From NCBI RefSeq assembly GCF_023502235.1, contig NZ_JAMFLY010000005.1, positions 62,001-126,000 on the forward strand: a stretch of 64,000 nt of DNA. The letters are read 5' to 3'. Numbering within the stretch: position 1 is the stretch's first letter; every line of letters begins with the position of its first letter. The translations under genes and the position numbers were made by a program. The DNA comes from Flagellimonas myxillae (GTDB lineage Bacteria; Bacteroidota; Bacteroidia; Flavobacteriales; Flavobacteriaceae). Shown in pieces: positions 1 to 7,855 of this stretch. The notes under the pieces were generated by a model, which searched no databases, had not been told where the DNA came from, and saw only the letters and a list, made by a program, of their open reading frames with translations.

Positions 1-1
1 C

Positions 2-415
2 CGAAGGTTCAGGGCGCTCAAATTTTATATGTCCATCAAGACTTTTGGACTTAAGGCATTTCGAAAGGCCATTAGCTACAACATCAGTCTTGCAGAAAAA
101 GTTGAAGATCACTTACGAGGAAGCCAACATTGGGAGGTCGTTTTTCCAGCTACCTTGGCGGTCATTAATTTTAGATACCATCCCATTGGGAAAAGGTACA
201 CCGCGCAACAATTGGATAAAATCAACCAATATATTTCAGAACAGGTGGTGGCTTCCAGGAAAGCCTTGTTGGTAACGACGGTTTTACATGGTCAGGTAGT
301 GTTGCGAATGTGCTTGATCAACCCCAGAACCACCCTAAACGATGTTCTGGACACCCTTAAGCTTTGCGAGCATTTTGCAAACGCATTACTTGCACCAAGC
401 AGTGTGGAAAATTAA
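2..415 (+). CDS. Pyridoxal-dependent decarboxylase, C-terminal part (cut by window start)
   Basis: Open reading frame that is already open at the window edge; the first codons read RRFRALKFYMSIKTFG, the signature that follows the PLP domain of group II (aromatic-L-amino-acid/tyrosine type) decarboxylases. The remaining ~137 residues form the small C-terminal domain, ending with a typical RTTLNDV...L segment. The ATG at 29 is internal, not a start. The family decarboxylates aromatic or related amino acids using PLP; the catalytic lysine lies upstream of this window, so substrate cannot be judged. Its TAA (413-415) overlaps by three bases the TAA of the convergent globin gene. Confidence 0.85.
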   Translation, partial: RRFRALKFYMSIKTFGLKAFRKAISYNISLAEKVEDHLRGSQHWEVVFPATLAVINFRYHPIGKRYTAQQLDKINQYISEQVVASRKALLVTTVLHGQVVLRMCLINPRTTLNDVLDTLKLCEHFANALLAPSSVEN

Positions 416-819
416 TCTGAAGGTTGTGCTTTGCGCCTTTGGTTCTCGAAAATTGTAATAAACATACGGACGCTAATATTTCTGGCTCGCTGTTTTGCCT
501 TTTCCGCATTTGCCCCAACAAAGTAGGTGTCCAAGGTTTCAAACCAATGCCGTAGCCAAATCCCAAAGTGATAATTGGTAATGGTGTTTCCCATCTTATC
601 ATCCACCTCTGCGTGCACTTGTAGCGGATTACCTTTATATTTTTGGACAAAAAATAGGTTGGTCTCCCAAAAATCGACCAGTTTTTCGATATGCTCTGGC
701 CAATCTTGAATGACCTCATTAAAAAAATGCCCTATTTCCTTATCCTGCCTCACTTTTTCGTAAAAGCGGGTGACCAGTAGCTTCACATCTTCCCTTGATT
801 CAATTTCTCCTTTGGACAT
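412..819 (-). CDS. Group III truncated hemoglobin
   Basis: 135 residues, normal for the family. The motif HFGIWLRHW around His84 is the group III (P-type) proximal-histidine region, and FYEKVRQDKEIGHFF near residues 19-33 is the usual N-terminal helix. Such cytosolic globins bind heme and are thought to handle NO, O2 or sulfide-type ligands; the exact role is unknown. It is the last gene of a leftward set headed by MarR and Crp/Fnr regulators, two bases after the preceding membrane-protein gene, so a redox or nitrosative-stress role is a fair inference. The stop codon overlaps the stop of the convergent decarboxylase. Confidence 0.9.
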   Translation of the reverse strand: MSKGEIESREDVKLLVTRFYEKVRQDKEIGHFFNEVIQDWPEHIEKLVDFWETNLFFVQKYKGNPLQVHAEVDDKMGNTITNYHFGIWLRHWFETLDTYFVGANAEKAKQRARNISVRMFITIFENQRRKAQPSD

Positions 820-820
820 C

Positions 821-1120
821 TTACAACAAATTTAAAACTAATACAGCGGTACTGACCAACAAGCTAAGGATAAATAGGTTTAGGATGCTTTTCGGCTTTT
901 GCTGGGATAAAACAGCGGCATTGAAACCCATACAGGCGATGGTCACCAAGAAAAGTTGGGTCATCTGCCATACATCCACCCCATTGATCAAAACATACAT
1001 GGCCGCCACTGACCCCAAACAACTTTGGGCAATGATAAAAATTGCGGAGTATCCCGTGGCATCCTTTTCAAATTCCTTTAACCCTTTAAGATATAGTTCC
1101 ATCATCCTGTCATTTATCAT
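821..1120 (-). CDS. Small multi-pass membrane protein, unknown function
   Basis: About 99 residues from the chosen ATG (MINDRMMELYLKGL); an upstream in-frame ATG at 1174 would add 18 residues and cannot be excluded. After a short charged N-terminal helix come three hydrophobic stretches (starting near ATGYSAIFII, then QMTQLFLVTIACMGF, then NLFILSLLVSTAVLVLNLL), so an inner-membrane protein is expected. I do not recognise a named family. It sits between the Crp/Fnr gene and the globin gene, one base from the latter, which suggests co-translation and a shared role. Confidence 0.7.
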   Translation of the reverse strand: MINDRMMELYLKGLKEFEKDATGYSAIFIIAQSCLGSVAAMYVLINGVDVWQMTQLFLVTIACMGFNAAVLSQQKPKSILNLFILSLLVSTAVLVLNLL

Positions 1121-1197
1121 TGTATGGAACAAAAATATTTTCGAATAGGTGTTGGGATTTATGACTGAAATCATATCAAATCCGACCAGGGAACAAG

Positions 1198-1794
1198 CTA
1201 CCTAAGAATTTTATGGGATTGCAATTGCAGCAGGCCCTTCTTCTCCAAGGATTTTACTGCCCGGATCACGGTTTCCACGCGCAAGCCTGTCAAATCTGCC
1301 ATTTGTTGCCTTGACAATTCCACCAGATAGGGTTCATATTCTGGAAGCCGGTGGATGTGGATTTTGAAGTAATCAATGAGTTTAAGTAGCCGATGCTCTG
1401 GATTTTCCGTAGAAATTTCAGCAACCATAGTAGCCTTATAATGCAGCCGGCCGGCCAATACCTTGGTCAATTTCAGATGCACTTCTGGTTGCTCCTTTAG
1501 CAAGGTCAAGAATTTGTGTTTATCCAGTTTCCAAACGGTTGAATCCTCCACAGCCTCAGCTTGTGCAGGATAAGCCAATTCCTGAAACAATGGAGGTTCC
1601 CCAAAACTGGAACCGGCCAGAAAGATACCCTGGATGTACTCCTTACCTTCTTCACTGTAATTATTCATCTTGATTTTTCCAGATAAAACCTGAAAGTAAT
1701 ATCGGGGTTGGGTCTCTACATGAAAAAGCACCTCCTTTTTCTGTAAGGTGACTTTTTCAGCACCATATTGATGTAGTAAATCTTCAGGAATCAT
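1198..1794 (-). CDS. Crp/Fnr-family transcription regulator
   Basis: 198 residues from the ATG at 1794, which overlaps the TGA of the upstream marR gene as ATGA; a longer reading from 1818 would lie inside marR and is unlikely. The N-terminal half is a cyclic-nucleotide-binding-type beta-roll (GKIKMNN...SFGEPPLF), and the C-terminal ~60 residues form a winged helix (LSRQQMADLTGLRVETVIRAVKSLEKKGLL) typical of Crp/Fnr. No N-terminal cysteine cluster like that of classical FNR is present in this start version. Translational coupling to marR argues that both act on the same stress response. Confidence 0.9.
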   Translation of the reverse strand: MIPEDLLHQYGAEKVTLQKKEVLFHVETQPRYYFQVLSGKIKMNNYSEEGKEYIQGIFLAGSSFGEPPLFQELAYPAQAEAVEDSTVWKLDKHKFLTLLKEQPEVHLKLTKVLAGRLHYKATMVAEISTENPEHRLLKLIDYFKIHIHRLPEYEPYLVELSRQQMADLTGLRVETVIRAVKSLEKKGLLQLQSHKILR

Positions 1795-2399
1795 GTCTTT
1801 TCCACAAATTCTACACAATCCAAGCGAATATTCTCATGCATCAATGGTTTTTCCAACAAATGACAATAGTGATGGTCCGGATTTTTTTGATAAAACTTAC
1901 AGGCAAAACACGTTCGCTGTACCGTTAAAACACCTTCCCTATTCAGCCGATGAATAAGTTCAGACAATACTTTAAAAAATCCTTCTTTATCGGTAGGATT
2001 CACACCATCAAAATAATCACTTAGGCCTGCTGCAAAATGCTCGGTACCTTTCACTACTTCGCTTCCCAAACCAGATAGTACAATAGTATAGCTGCGGTTA
2101 TCCTCGGAGGAGTAGTCCTTAATGATCAAAGCTTTTTTATCCAGAACTCGAATGGCATCACTTATAGTAGGCTTGGTAACGTTGAATTCTTGGGCCAAGG
2201 CACTTACATTGTTGAATTCACTTCGGTGGTGCGCCACAAAAATCAAGATTTGGATTTGTATTGGGCTTAATCCGAATTCCTTCGCTTTGTTCCACAGCAT
2301 TACCTTAAAGGCTTGGGAAACACGTTCCAATCCAATTACTATTTTACTGGAAAGGTCATGTTGCTGCCGATGCGGGTCAAATGTACTTTTGCTATCCAT
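1791..2399 (-). CDS. MarR-family regulator with C-terminal four-cysteine motif
   Basis: 202 residues. Residues ~20-150 form a MarR winged helix (PIQIQILIFVAHH; VSALAQEFNVTKPTISDAIRVLDKKALI; wing SSEDNRSYTIVLS). It carries a C-terminal tail with Cys164-x2-Cys167, Cys179 and Cys195, plus several His (176, 177, 180), which could bind zinc, an Fe-S cluster or act as a thiol switch; this is inference. Three similar palindromes (2435-2447, 2480-2492, 2781-2805) in the region upstream are good candidate operators, implying autoregulation and control of the thioredoxin-like gene. No Shine-Dalgarno is seen; instead a terminator-like hairpin and U-run end right at the start codon. Confidence 0.9.
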   Translation of the reverse strand: MDSKSTFDPHRQQHDLSSKIVIGLERVSQAFKVMLWNKAKEFGLSPIQIQILIFVAHHRSEFNNVSALAQEFNVTKPTISDAIRVLDKKALIIKDYSSEDNRSYTIVLSGLGSEVVKGTEHFAAGLSDYFDGVNPTDKEGFFKVLSELIHRLNREGVLTVQRTCFACKFYQKNPDHHYCHLLEKPLMHENIRLDCVEFVEKT

Positions 2400-2400
2400 A

Positions 2401-2430
2401 AAAAAGGGCCTGCCGGAAAATCCGACAGGC
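2401..2430 (-). terminator. Intrinsic terminator or attenuator just before marR start
   Basis: On the minus strand CCTGTCGGA and TCCGGCAGG form a 9-bp stem (one G-U type pair) with a short loop, followed by GCCC and a run of T that reaches the marR ATG. It would end transcripts of the upstream thioredoxin-like gene, or attenuate marR if marR is transcribed from farther upstream. The lack of room for a promoter between hairpin and ATG makes attenuation or read-through worth considering. Confidence 0.75.
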
Positions 2431-2434
2431 TAAG

Positions 2435-2492
2435 TTAGTAATCCTAATTATAAGTTTCGCAAATTGCCTTTGCATTTTATTAGGATTCCTAA
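2435..2492. promoter_or_regulatory. Two putative MarR operators upstream of marR
   Basis: Site 1 at 2480-2492 is the perfect odd-centred palindrome TTAGGATTCCTAA; site 2 at 2435-2447 is TTAGTAATCCTAA, the same pattern with one arm mismatch. Both share the AGGATTCCT-like core with the longer palindrome at 2781-2805 in front of the thioredoxin-like gene. Assignment to the MarR protein is by position and symmetry only. Confidence 0.65.
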
Positions 2493-2507
2493 CATTAAAG
2501 GGCGAAA

Positions 2508-2741
2508 TTAACCCTTTATATCCTCGATGGAAGCACCAAAATTAATGTGCAGCACATTCCCATTAGGAGTAACCAAGGCTGGAACCGACTTAACCCCGTA
2601 CCCTTCGGCCTCTGGAATTCTGGATTTTTCCTCCCCAATGTTAACGATGGAAACCTTATCACTCCCAATTAGGTTTACCAAATCCTGCTCCGCGCTCACG
2701 CATACCGGGCATCCAGCATGATAAAAAACTGATTTACTCAT
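2508..2741 (-). CDS. Small thioredoxin-like protein (CPVC)
   Basis: 77 residues from ATG at 2741 (MSKSVFYHAGCPVC); the longer reading to 2810 adds residues that overlap the promoter palindrome and is unlikely. Cys11-Pro-Val-Cys14 is a CxxC redox site in a thioredoxin/glutaredoxin-like fold, with the cis-Pro segment KSVPALVTPNG downstream. It is cytosolic (no signal peptide). The gene lies just upstream of marR and its promoter overlaps a palindrome of the same type as the ones before marR, so it probably belongs to the same redox-stress regulon. Confidence 0.85.
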   Translation of the reverse strand: MSKSVFYHAGCPVCVSAEQDLVNLIGSDKVSIVNIGEEKSRIPEAEGYGVKSVPALVTPNGNVLHINFGASIEDIKG

Positions 2742-2777
2742 GTACTTAAAATTAAAGGTTATCGCACTATTGCGATA

Positions 2778-2805
2778 CAAATATAGTAAGGATTCCTTAC
2801 TATAT
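2778..2805 (-). promoter_or_regulatory. Promoter -7 element overlapped by 25-bp palindrome
   Basis: On the minus strand TATATTTG (2785-2778) matches the Bacteroidota -7 consensus TAnnTTTG. It is overlapped by the perfect palindrome 2781-2805 (arms ATATAGTAAGGA and TCCTTACTATAT around a central T at 2793). A second 6-bp inverted repeat, ATCGCA-CTAT-TGCGAT, lies at 2761-2776 between promoter and start codon. A repressor bound here would block RNA polymerase. Confidence 0.7.
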
Positions 2806-3894
2806 AACATTAGTATGCAAAAATTCCAACAAACTATCCAGTTGCCCCTGTACTTTAGGGTCTGTGCAATTGATCAGACAAGCAAACACAATTTCCTCCT
2901 CGGGGTATACAAAAAGATTGGAGTATGCACCCACACTATTGCCCACATGCCCCACAAACGGCCTACCTTGGGCATCTTGACTCACTTGAAAGCCTAAACC
3001 GTAATAGGTTGAATCCCCAATCACCTTTTGAGCCGTCAAAACCTCCTTGAGTAAACCGGTAGACACCAATTTTCCTTCCAAAATAGCTTGACCCAGTTTG
3101 CCCATATCTGAAACTGTCGAAAGGTATCCTCCGCCTGCCAATTTATATTGATTGTTCACTGGTGTTGCTTGTTTAAAACCCGATCTTGTTTTGGTGTAAA
3201 ACTCTGCCATTTGTAATTTTTGGGAGGCCAAAAAGTTAGGATTCCCACGTACCTGCGCAGGGGACAGCGTATGAATCATTCCCAAGGGTTCCAACACCTT
3301 GTTTTGAACATAATCTTCAAAAGAAATCCCACTGGCTTCTTGCATGGCCAACGACAATAATACATAGTCAAAGCTATTGTACAAATACCCCTTTCCGGGT
3401 TCAAATTGAAGTGGGTCATCTTGGAAAATTTGTAAACTGTCCCTTATGGACAACTCCTTATTTAGTGCAAATTCCTTACCCCGGTACCCGCGAATTCCAG
3501 CGGTATGCCCAGCCAATTGTCTTAGGGTGAAATCAAATTCCTTGTTGGGAAAATATGTCACGTGCTTTTGGAAGGAATCGTCTAGGGTCAATAAACCTTC
3601 TTCAACCATCTTCGCCAACGCCAATCCGGTAATGCATTTGGAAATACTGGCAATACGGAATAAGGTACGCTCTGGAGCTACGGCCAATTTCCGCTCCAAA
3701 TTTGCATGGCCATAGCCTTTTTGGAGTAGTTGTCTGCCTTTTTTGAACACAGCCACCCCCATTCCAGGGATGCTTTCATCTACAGCCAAACTTTGAAAAA
3801 TGGTCTCTATTTTCTCAAGCCCTTCCAAATCCTTGGGCAATTTCGCTCCCGAATTGGAAAACCATTTTTTAATGTTTGAAAGAAGTGTCCTCAC
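2800..3894 (-). CDS. Serine hydrolase of the beta-lactamase/class C family
   Basis: 364 residues. The SxxK motif Ser83-Ile-Ser-Lys86 (in ASISK), a YxN-type motif (LYNSFDY) and the HxGxxxG-like HVGNSVG near the C-terminus identify the beta-lactamase/D-peptidase (Pfam Beta-lactamase) superfamily. Members act as esterases, D-aminopeptidases or carboxypeptidases rather than true beta-lactamases; substrate unknown. No clear signal peptide is visible, although the N-terminus is basic and amphipathic. The last codons overlap the palindrome that controls the following thioredoxin-like gene. Confidence 0.9.
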   Translation of the reverse strand: MRTLLSNIKKWFSNSGAKLPKDLEGLEKIETIFQSLAVDESIPGMGVAVFKKGRQLLQKGYGHANLERKLAVAPERTLFRIASISKCITGLALAKMVEEGLLTLDDSFQKHVTYFPNKEFDFTLRQLAGHTAGIRGYRGKEFALNKELSIRDSLQIFQDDPLQFEPGKGYLYNSFDYVLLSLAMQEASGISFEDYVQNKVLEPLGMIHTLSPAQVRGNPNFLASQKLQMAEFYTKTRSGFKQATPVNNQYKLAGGGYLSTVSDMGKLGQAILEGKLVSTGLLKEVLTAQKVIGDSTYYGLGFQVSQDAQGRPFVGHVGNSVGAYSNLFVYPEEEIVFACLINCTDPKVQGQLDSLLEFLHTNVI

Positions 3895-3968
3895 CAGTTG
3901 CCCTTATGCCACCTAACATAGTGAGAATTCCAAAGAACAAAAAATAGCTTGGGTGAAGATCAGCAAGA

Positions 3969-4883
3969 ATGGAAAAGACTTTCCTGCCAATTCCGTCTAC
4001 ATTTGTCCTAAACAAACCGGAAATGCAGCAAAGCAGGAACAAAGAACTTTATCATCAGAAATTGAATCGGGTTTTGGAATACATCGATAACCACTTGGAT
4101 GAAAAGATCGAGTTGAAAACCTTGGCGGAACTTTCCCATTTTTCCCCGTTCCATTTTCATCGCATAGTCAAGGCCTTGTTGGGCGAACCCATCGGTGCTT
4201 ATATTACACGTATTCGGTTGGAAACTGCCGCCAAAATGATTCGATACAGCCAAATGTCGGTCGAAGAAATTGGATATGCCGTGGGTTATGACACCCCTTC
4301 TTCCTTAACCAAGGCATTTAAACAACATTTCGGCACAACTCCTTCAGCATATAGAAAAAGTAAATCATTAATCATAAATACAATAAAACGAATGGAAACA
4401 ACATCTTTGAACATCAAAAAGCCAAAGATCCTCACTGTGGAGGACAAAAACTGCATTTACGTCACCCTCAAGGGCGCTTACCAAAAGTTGGACTATCCTT
4501 CGGCCTGGGCAACCCTATGGGCTGTGGTAAAAAACCAGAAATTGTTTACTGCTGGCATAGAGCACATCGGGTTACCCTTTGACGACCCCAACGTAACCGA
4601 AGAAAACAATATTCGGTATGATGCCTGCCTCATTATCCATAAAGAAGCTAAACCTGATGGGAAGGTGGGAACCAAAACCATACAGGGTGGAAAGTTTGCA
4701 GTTTTCCATTACCAAGGCAGTTATGCGAATTTAGGAGAGGTTTACGATTACATCTTTAACACCTGGCTTTTGGAAAGTGACCATGAGCTTCGTGAAGTAC
4801 CTACAAGGGAAAAATACCTCAACAATCCCGAAAAAACCGAGGAGGGTAAGCTTAAAACGGAAATCTATATTCCGATCAAGTAA
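3969..4883 (+). CDS. AraC-family regulator with GyrI-like effector domain
   Basis: 304 residues. Unlike most AraC proteins the DNA-binding part is N-terminal: two helix-turn-helix units at ~residues 30-130 (LKTLAELSHFSPFHFHRIVK; SVEEIGYAVGYDTPSSLTKAFKQHFG). Residues ~145-304 form a GyrI-like/AraC effector-binding domain (IYVTLKGAY; FAVFHYQGSY; TREKYLNNPEKTEEGKLKTEIYIPI), which binds small hydrophobic or cationic compounds in Rob/BmrR-type proteins. A start at the internal ATG 4023 is possible. Its stop abuts the convergent DUF2807 gene. Confidence 0.92.
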   Translation: MEKTFLPIPSTFVLNKPEMQQSRNKELYHQKLNRVLEYIDNHLDEKIELKTLAELSHFSPFHFHRIVKALLGEPIGAYITRIRLETAAKMIRYSQMSVEEIGYAVGYDTPSSLTKAFKQHFGTTPSAYRKSKSLIINTIKRMETTSLNIKKPKILTVEDKNCIYVTLKGAYQKLDYPSAWATLWAVVKNQKLFTAGIEHIGLPFDDPNVTEENNIRYDACLIIHKEAKPDGKVGTKTIQGGKFAVFHYQGSYANLGEVYDYIFNTWLLESDHELREVPTREKYLNNPEKTEEGKLKTEIYIPIK

Positions 4884-5633
4884 TCAATCCCTGAATATCA
4901 AACGCCCATTAAAGATCTCTTCAACCTCAATCTCTGGTGGGCGGTTGAAACTAATTACATCTCCTGTACTTCTAATTATTCCCGAAATACGTTGTTGTGG
5001 ATTTACCAAGATATCGTTGGTACCCCTGTGATTGATATCCACCGTTTGCGCAACCAGGTTTTCGGCTTCCACCCTGGAATCACCTGCTGCAATTCCAATT
5101 TGCAAATCATTGGCTGTTCCCCGCAATTTAAAATAGGCAATCCCGTTGGCAACAATTCTTACCGTTGAGGCATCCAGTTCCAAGTCGAAGGAACCATCCG
5201 TGGTTTCCGTTTCCGGATTGTTGAAACTTTCTGAAATCAAAGTAAGATTCCCGTAGTTGAGTGGCCCATCGCTGGATACCAAGAGCCCCGTACTACTTCG
5301 GACTTCCTCAATATCGGGTGAGGTAACGTATACTGTGGTCAGGCCGTAATCCCGGATAAAATTGCAGCCATTTTCGTTGCGGAGCACCAATCTATCTCCA
5401 TTCACCTGAGCAGACACCTCATCTTGAAGAAACTCCCCAGTTTTGATTTCCACACCTTGCTCCTCCCCTTGAATTAGCACCAGGTTGATGTTTTCAAAAA
5501 CGGTAATTTTTGAAAATGGTCCAGTTTCGGTGACCCTTCGGGTCAATTCCCCAGCGTTCTGAAAACAATCCGGTACCTTGTCCCCGTTGCAGGCCATCAA
5601 AAACACAAATAGCAGTAGCACGGATTTCTCCAT
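4884..5633 (-). CDS. Head GIN domain (DUF2807) lipoprotein
   Basis: About 249 residues from the ATG at 5633, chosen because it gives a compact lipoprotein signal (MEKSVLLLFVFLMAC-N, lipobox LMAC). An in-frame ATG at 5684 directly follows the upstream stop and would add 17 residues. The remainder is a DUF2807/head-GIN beta-helix: repeated short strands starting FSKITVFENINLVLIQGEEQ and ending EVEEIFNGRLIF. Function is unknown; members are cell-surface or periplasmic. It lies eight bases downstream of the PagL-like gene, suggesting an operon. Confidence 0.85.
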   Translation of the reverse strand: MEKSVLLLFVFLMACNGDKVPDCFQNAGELTRRVTETGPFSKITVFENINLVLIQGEEQGVEIKTGEFLQDEVSAQVNGDRLVLRNENGCNFIRDYGLTTVYVTSPDIEEVRSSTGLLVSSDGPLNYGNLTLISESFNNPETETTDGSFDLELDASTVRIVANGIAYFKLRGTANDLQIGIAAGDSRVEAENLVAQTVDINHRGTNDILVNPQQRISGIIRSTGDVISFNRPPEIEVEEIFNGRLIFRD

Positions 5634-5691
5634 CACCCTCGAAATTACTTGATAACTATATGTCGTTTTTTTAACGTTCAGCATCTTACAT

Positions 5692-6798
5692 TCACAATCT
5701 TACCCCAATTCCAAATTCGACCGTTTCGGCCTTTGCCCCATGCGATTTTAGGGTTATGGCACCAAAAACCTTTTCGCCAAAATATCGTTTCAATCCAACC
5801 CTATTGTACACCCTGCCTTCAAAATCGAAGGGATAATACAGGTAGTACCCCAGCTGGGTCTCCACACTCATTTTGTTGATAAACAATTCATGGCCCAAAA
5901 ACACTCCCACCCGTTTAAAATCGGTATCCGGGTCTACGTCCAACTCTGGAAACGAAGTGGCCTGCAACCGAATCAATTCCTTCAAAAAATTGGAGAAAAA
6001 CAAATCAGTTCCAAATTGGATCGCACTTTTTCTACTCAATCGTTTATCCGCATAGGCAGAAATAATCCAGAATCCGTATCGCCCAGAATTATTGACATCA
6101 CTTTCATTGACACCCCCTCTTAATGCAAGATTATATCGAAGGGGCTCCTTTGTTTTTTCCTTTGTAACCCTAGGAAGAAAATCGGGATTCACTTCTGGGT
6201 CCAAATCGTAGGACAGTCCAAGGTTTAAGGCAAAAGTATTGGTGGAGGTATTGGGTGCCTTAAAATTGGCATTGGAATAATGTATCAGAGATATGCCAGC
6301 CTTTACGCCCAAATTCTTCCAGAGGTTATCCCGTTGATAATTGAGCATGACCATGGTTGAACTCAAAAGATGGGTCCCGTAGGCATTATTCCTAAAATTG
6401 GTGGTCTTGTCGTAAGGATTGGTATTGTACGCGACTCCTTGCCCCACCCTTAGCTGCACATTTCTTTTGAACAGATAAAAGTTATAATGGGCATACACAC
6501 CAAAGTGATTGCCCAAGGTAGGGTTGTGCATATTCTGGTAAATGAAGGTGAATCCTGTATCCGGGTAACCGTACAAGGCTTCCCATTCCTCTTGGCCGTA
6601 GCGTTTTCTATTGAATCCGAGTATGAAGCCGCTCGGATGCTCCGTGATCAAATGTGAGATATCCGGGTTATGAAGCAGTATGGAGCCATAAAAATGGCTT
6701 GCATCCAATACATATTTCTTAGAAATATCTTGGGATTGGCCAAATCCAAGGTCACCTAGCAGGCAAACAATAGCACAAATGGTTAGCAAGCGCTTCAT
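5692..6798 (-). CDS. Acyloxyacyl hydrolase / PagL-like lipid A deacylase
   Basis: 368 residues from ATG 6798 (MKRLLTICAIVCLLGDLGFGQ, a signal peptide); a TTG three codons earlier is less likely. The motif HYSNANFKAPN holds the His-x-Ser-Asn-Ala...Pro-Asn signature of PagL-type outer-membrane lipases. Alternating hydrophobic strands and a C-terminal FGIGVRL with terminal Leu fit an outer-membrane beta-barrel. PagL removes the 3-O acyl chain of lipid A; activity on the host's own lipid A is inferred from family. Confidence 0.8.
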   Translation of the reverse strand: MKRLLTICAIVCLLGDLGFGQSQDISKKYVLDASHFYGSILLHNPDISHLITEHPSGFILGFNRKRYGQEEWEALYGYPDTGFTFIYQNMHNPTLGNHFGVYAHYNFYLFKRNVQLRVGQGVAYNTNPYDKTTNFRNNAYGTHLLSSTMVMLNYQRDNLWKNLGVKAGISLIHYSNANFKAPNTSTNTFALNLGLSYDLDPEVNPDFLPRVTKEKTKEPLRYNLALRGGVNESDVNNSGRYGFWIISAYADKRLSRKSAIQFGTDLFFSNFLKELIRLQATSFPELDVDPDTDFKRVGVFLGHELFINKMSVETQLGYYLYYPFDFEGRVYNRVGLKRYFGEKVFGAITLKSHGAKAETVEFGIGVRL

Positions 6799-6858
6799 GA
6801 GGGGCAAAAATAGGCATTATTGATAGATGCCCCAGGGGTTTCGAAACTCTGCAAACAA

Positions 6859-7812
6859 TTAAAAAATAGCCTTGGCTATAGCCTTGATATTGTCCGATTT
6901 TCCCATGGAGTAGTAATGCAGTACAGGTACCCCGGCATCCTTTAACTCCTTGGACTGCTTGATACACCATTCCACACCAATCTGGCGTACCTCCTTGTTG
7001 CTTTTACAAGACTCCACAGCCTCTATCAAATCCTCGGGAATGTCTACCCGAAACACTTGGGGTAATAATTGAAGGTGACGTTTTACAGCGATGGGTTTAA
7101 TACCTGGAATAATGGGTACTTCTATGCCGATTTTACGTGCTTCGTCCACAAATTCAAAGAATTTTTGATTGTCGAAAAACATCTGGGTCACAACATAATC
7201 CGCACCTAAATCCACCTTTTGCTTCAAACGCTTTAAATCGGTTTTTAAAGAGGGGGCCTCCATATGCTTTTCCGGATACCCGGCCACTCCAACACAAAAG
7301 TTAGCACAATTGTCGGTTTCGATCACTTCGTGCAAATAGTTTCCCTTGTTCAATTCCTGGATTTGCTCCACAAGATCCGAAGCGTACTTATGGCCGCCAG
7401 AGGTTGGGGCAAAATACTTCTCTTCTTTCATGGCATCCCCGCGAAGGGCCATAACATTATCGATACCCAAATAATGACAGTCCACCAACAAGTATTCCGT
7501 TTCCTCCCTGGTAAATCCACCACAAAGAACATGGGGTACGGTATCCACGTCGTACTTATGCTTGATCGAAGCGCAGATTCCCAAAGTCCCGGGGCGCATG
7601 CGGGTAAGTTTTTTGTCCAAAAGACCATCGCGATCAATGTAAACGAATTCTTCCCTGGAAGTTGTCACATCGATAAATGGGGGTTTGAATTCCATTAAAG
7701 GGTTAATATTGTCGTATAATTCCTGAATACTTCTTCCTTTAACTGGTGGAATTATCTCAAAACTAAAAAGCGTTTCTCCTTTTGCTGCTTTTATGTGGTC
7801 TGTTACTTTCAT
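6859..7812 (-). CDS. metF: Methylenetetrahydrofolate reductase
   Basis: 317 residues, normal length for bacterial MetF. Family hallmarks are visible: the N-terminal FSFEIIPPVKG (catalytic Glu), ALRGDAMK, the GADYVVTQMFFDNQKF segment and VPIIPGIKPI. The enzyme reduces 5,10-methylene-THF to 5-methyl-THF, the methyl donor for MetH. It is the last gene of the leftward metH operon, 43 bases after the second metH gene, and is therefore probably under the SAM-I riboswitch at 11947-12047. Cytosolic, FAD-dependent. Confidence 0.97.
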   Translation of the reverse strand: MKVTDHIKAAKGETLFSFEIIPPVKGRSIQELYDNINPLMEFKPPFIDVTTSREEFVYIDRDGLLDKKLTRMRPGTLGICASIKHKYDVDTVPHVLCGGFTREETEYLLVDCHYLGIDNVMALRGDAMKEEKYFAPTSGGHKYASDLVEQIQELNKGNYLHEVIETDNCANFCVGVAGYPEKHMEAPSLKTDLKRLKQKVDLGADYVVTQMFFDNQKFFEFVDEARKIGIEVPIIPGIKPIAVKRHLQLLPQVFRVDIPEDLIEAVESCKSNKEVRQIGVEWCIKQSKELKDAGVPVLHYYSMGKSDNIKAIAKAIF

Positions 7813-7855
7813 TCAATTTGTTGTTGTAGGTAGGTTATTGGTTATTGAAATAAAG

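Noticed and set aside
412..415. Three-base overlap of convergent stop codons.
   Set aside because: TTAA shared by two TAA stops is ordinary compact gene packing and carries no special signal.
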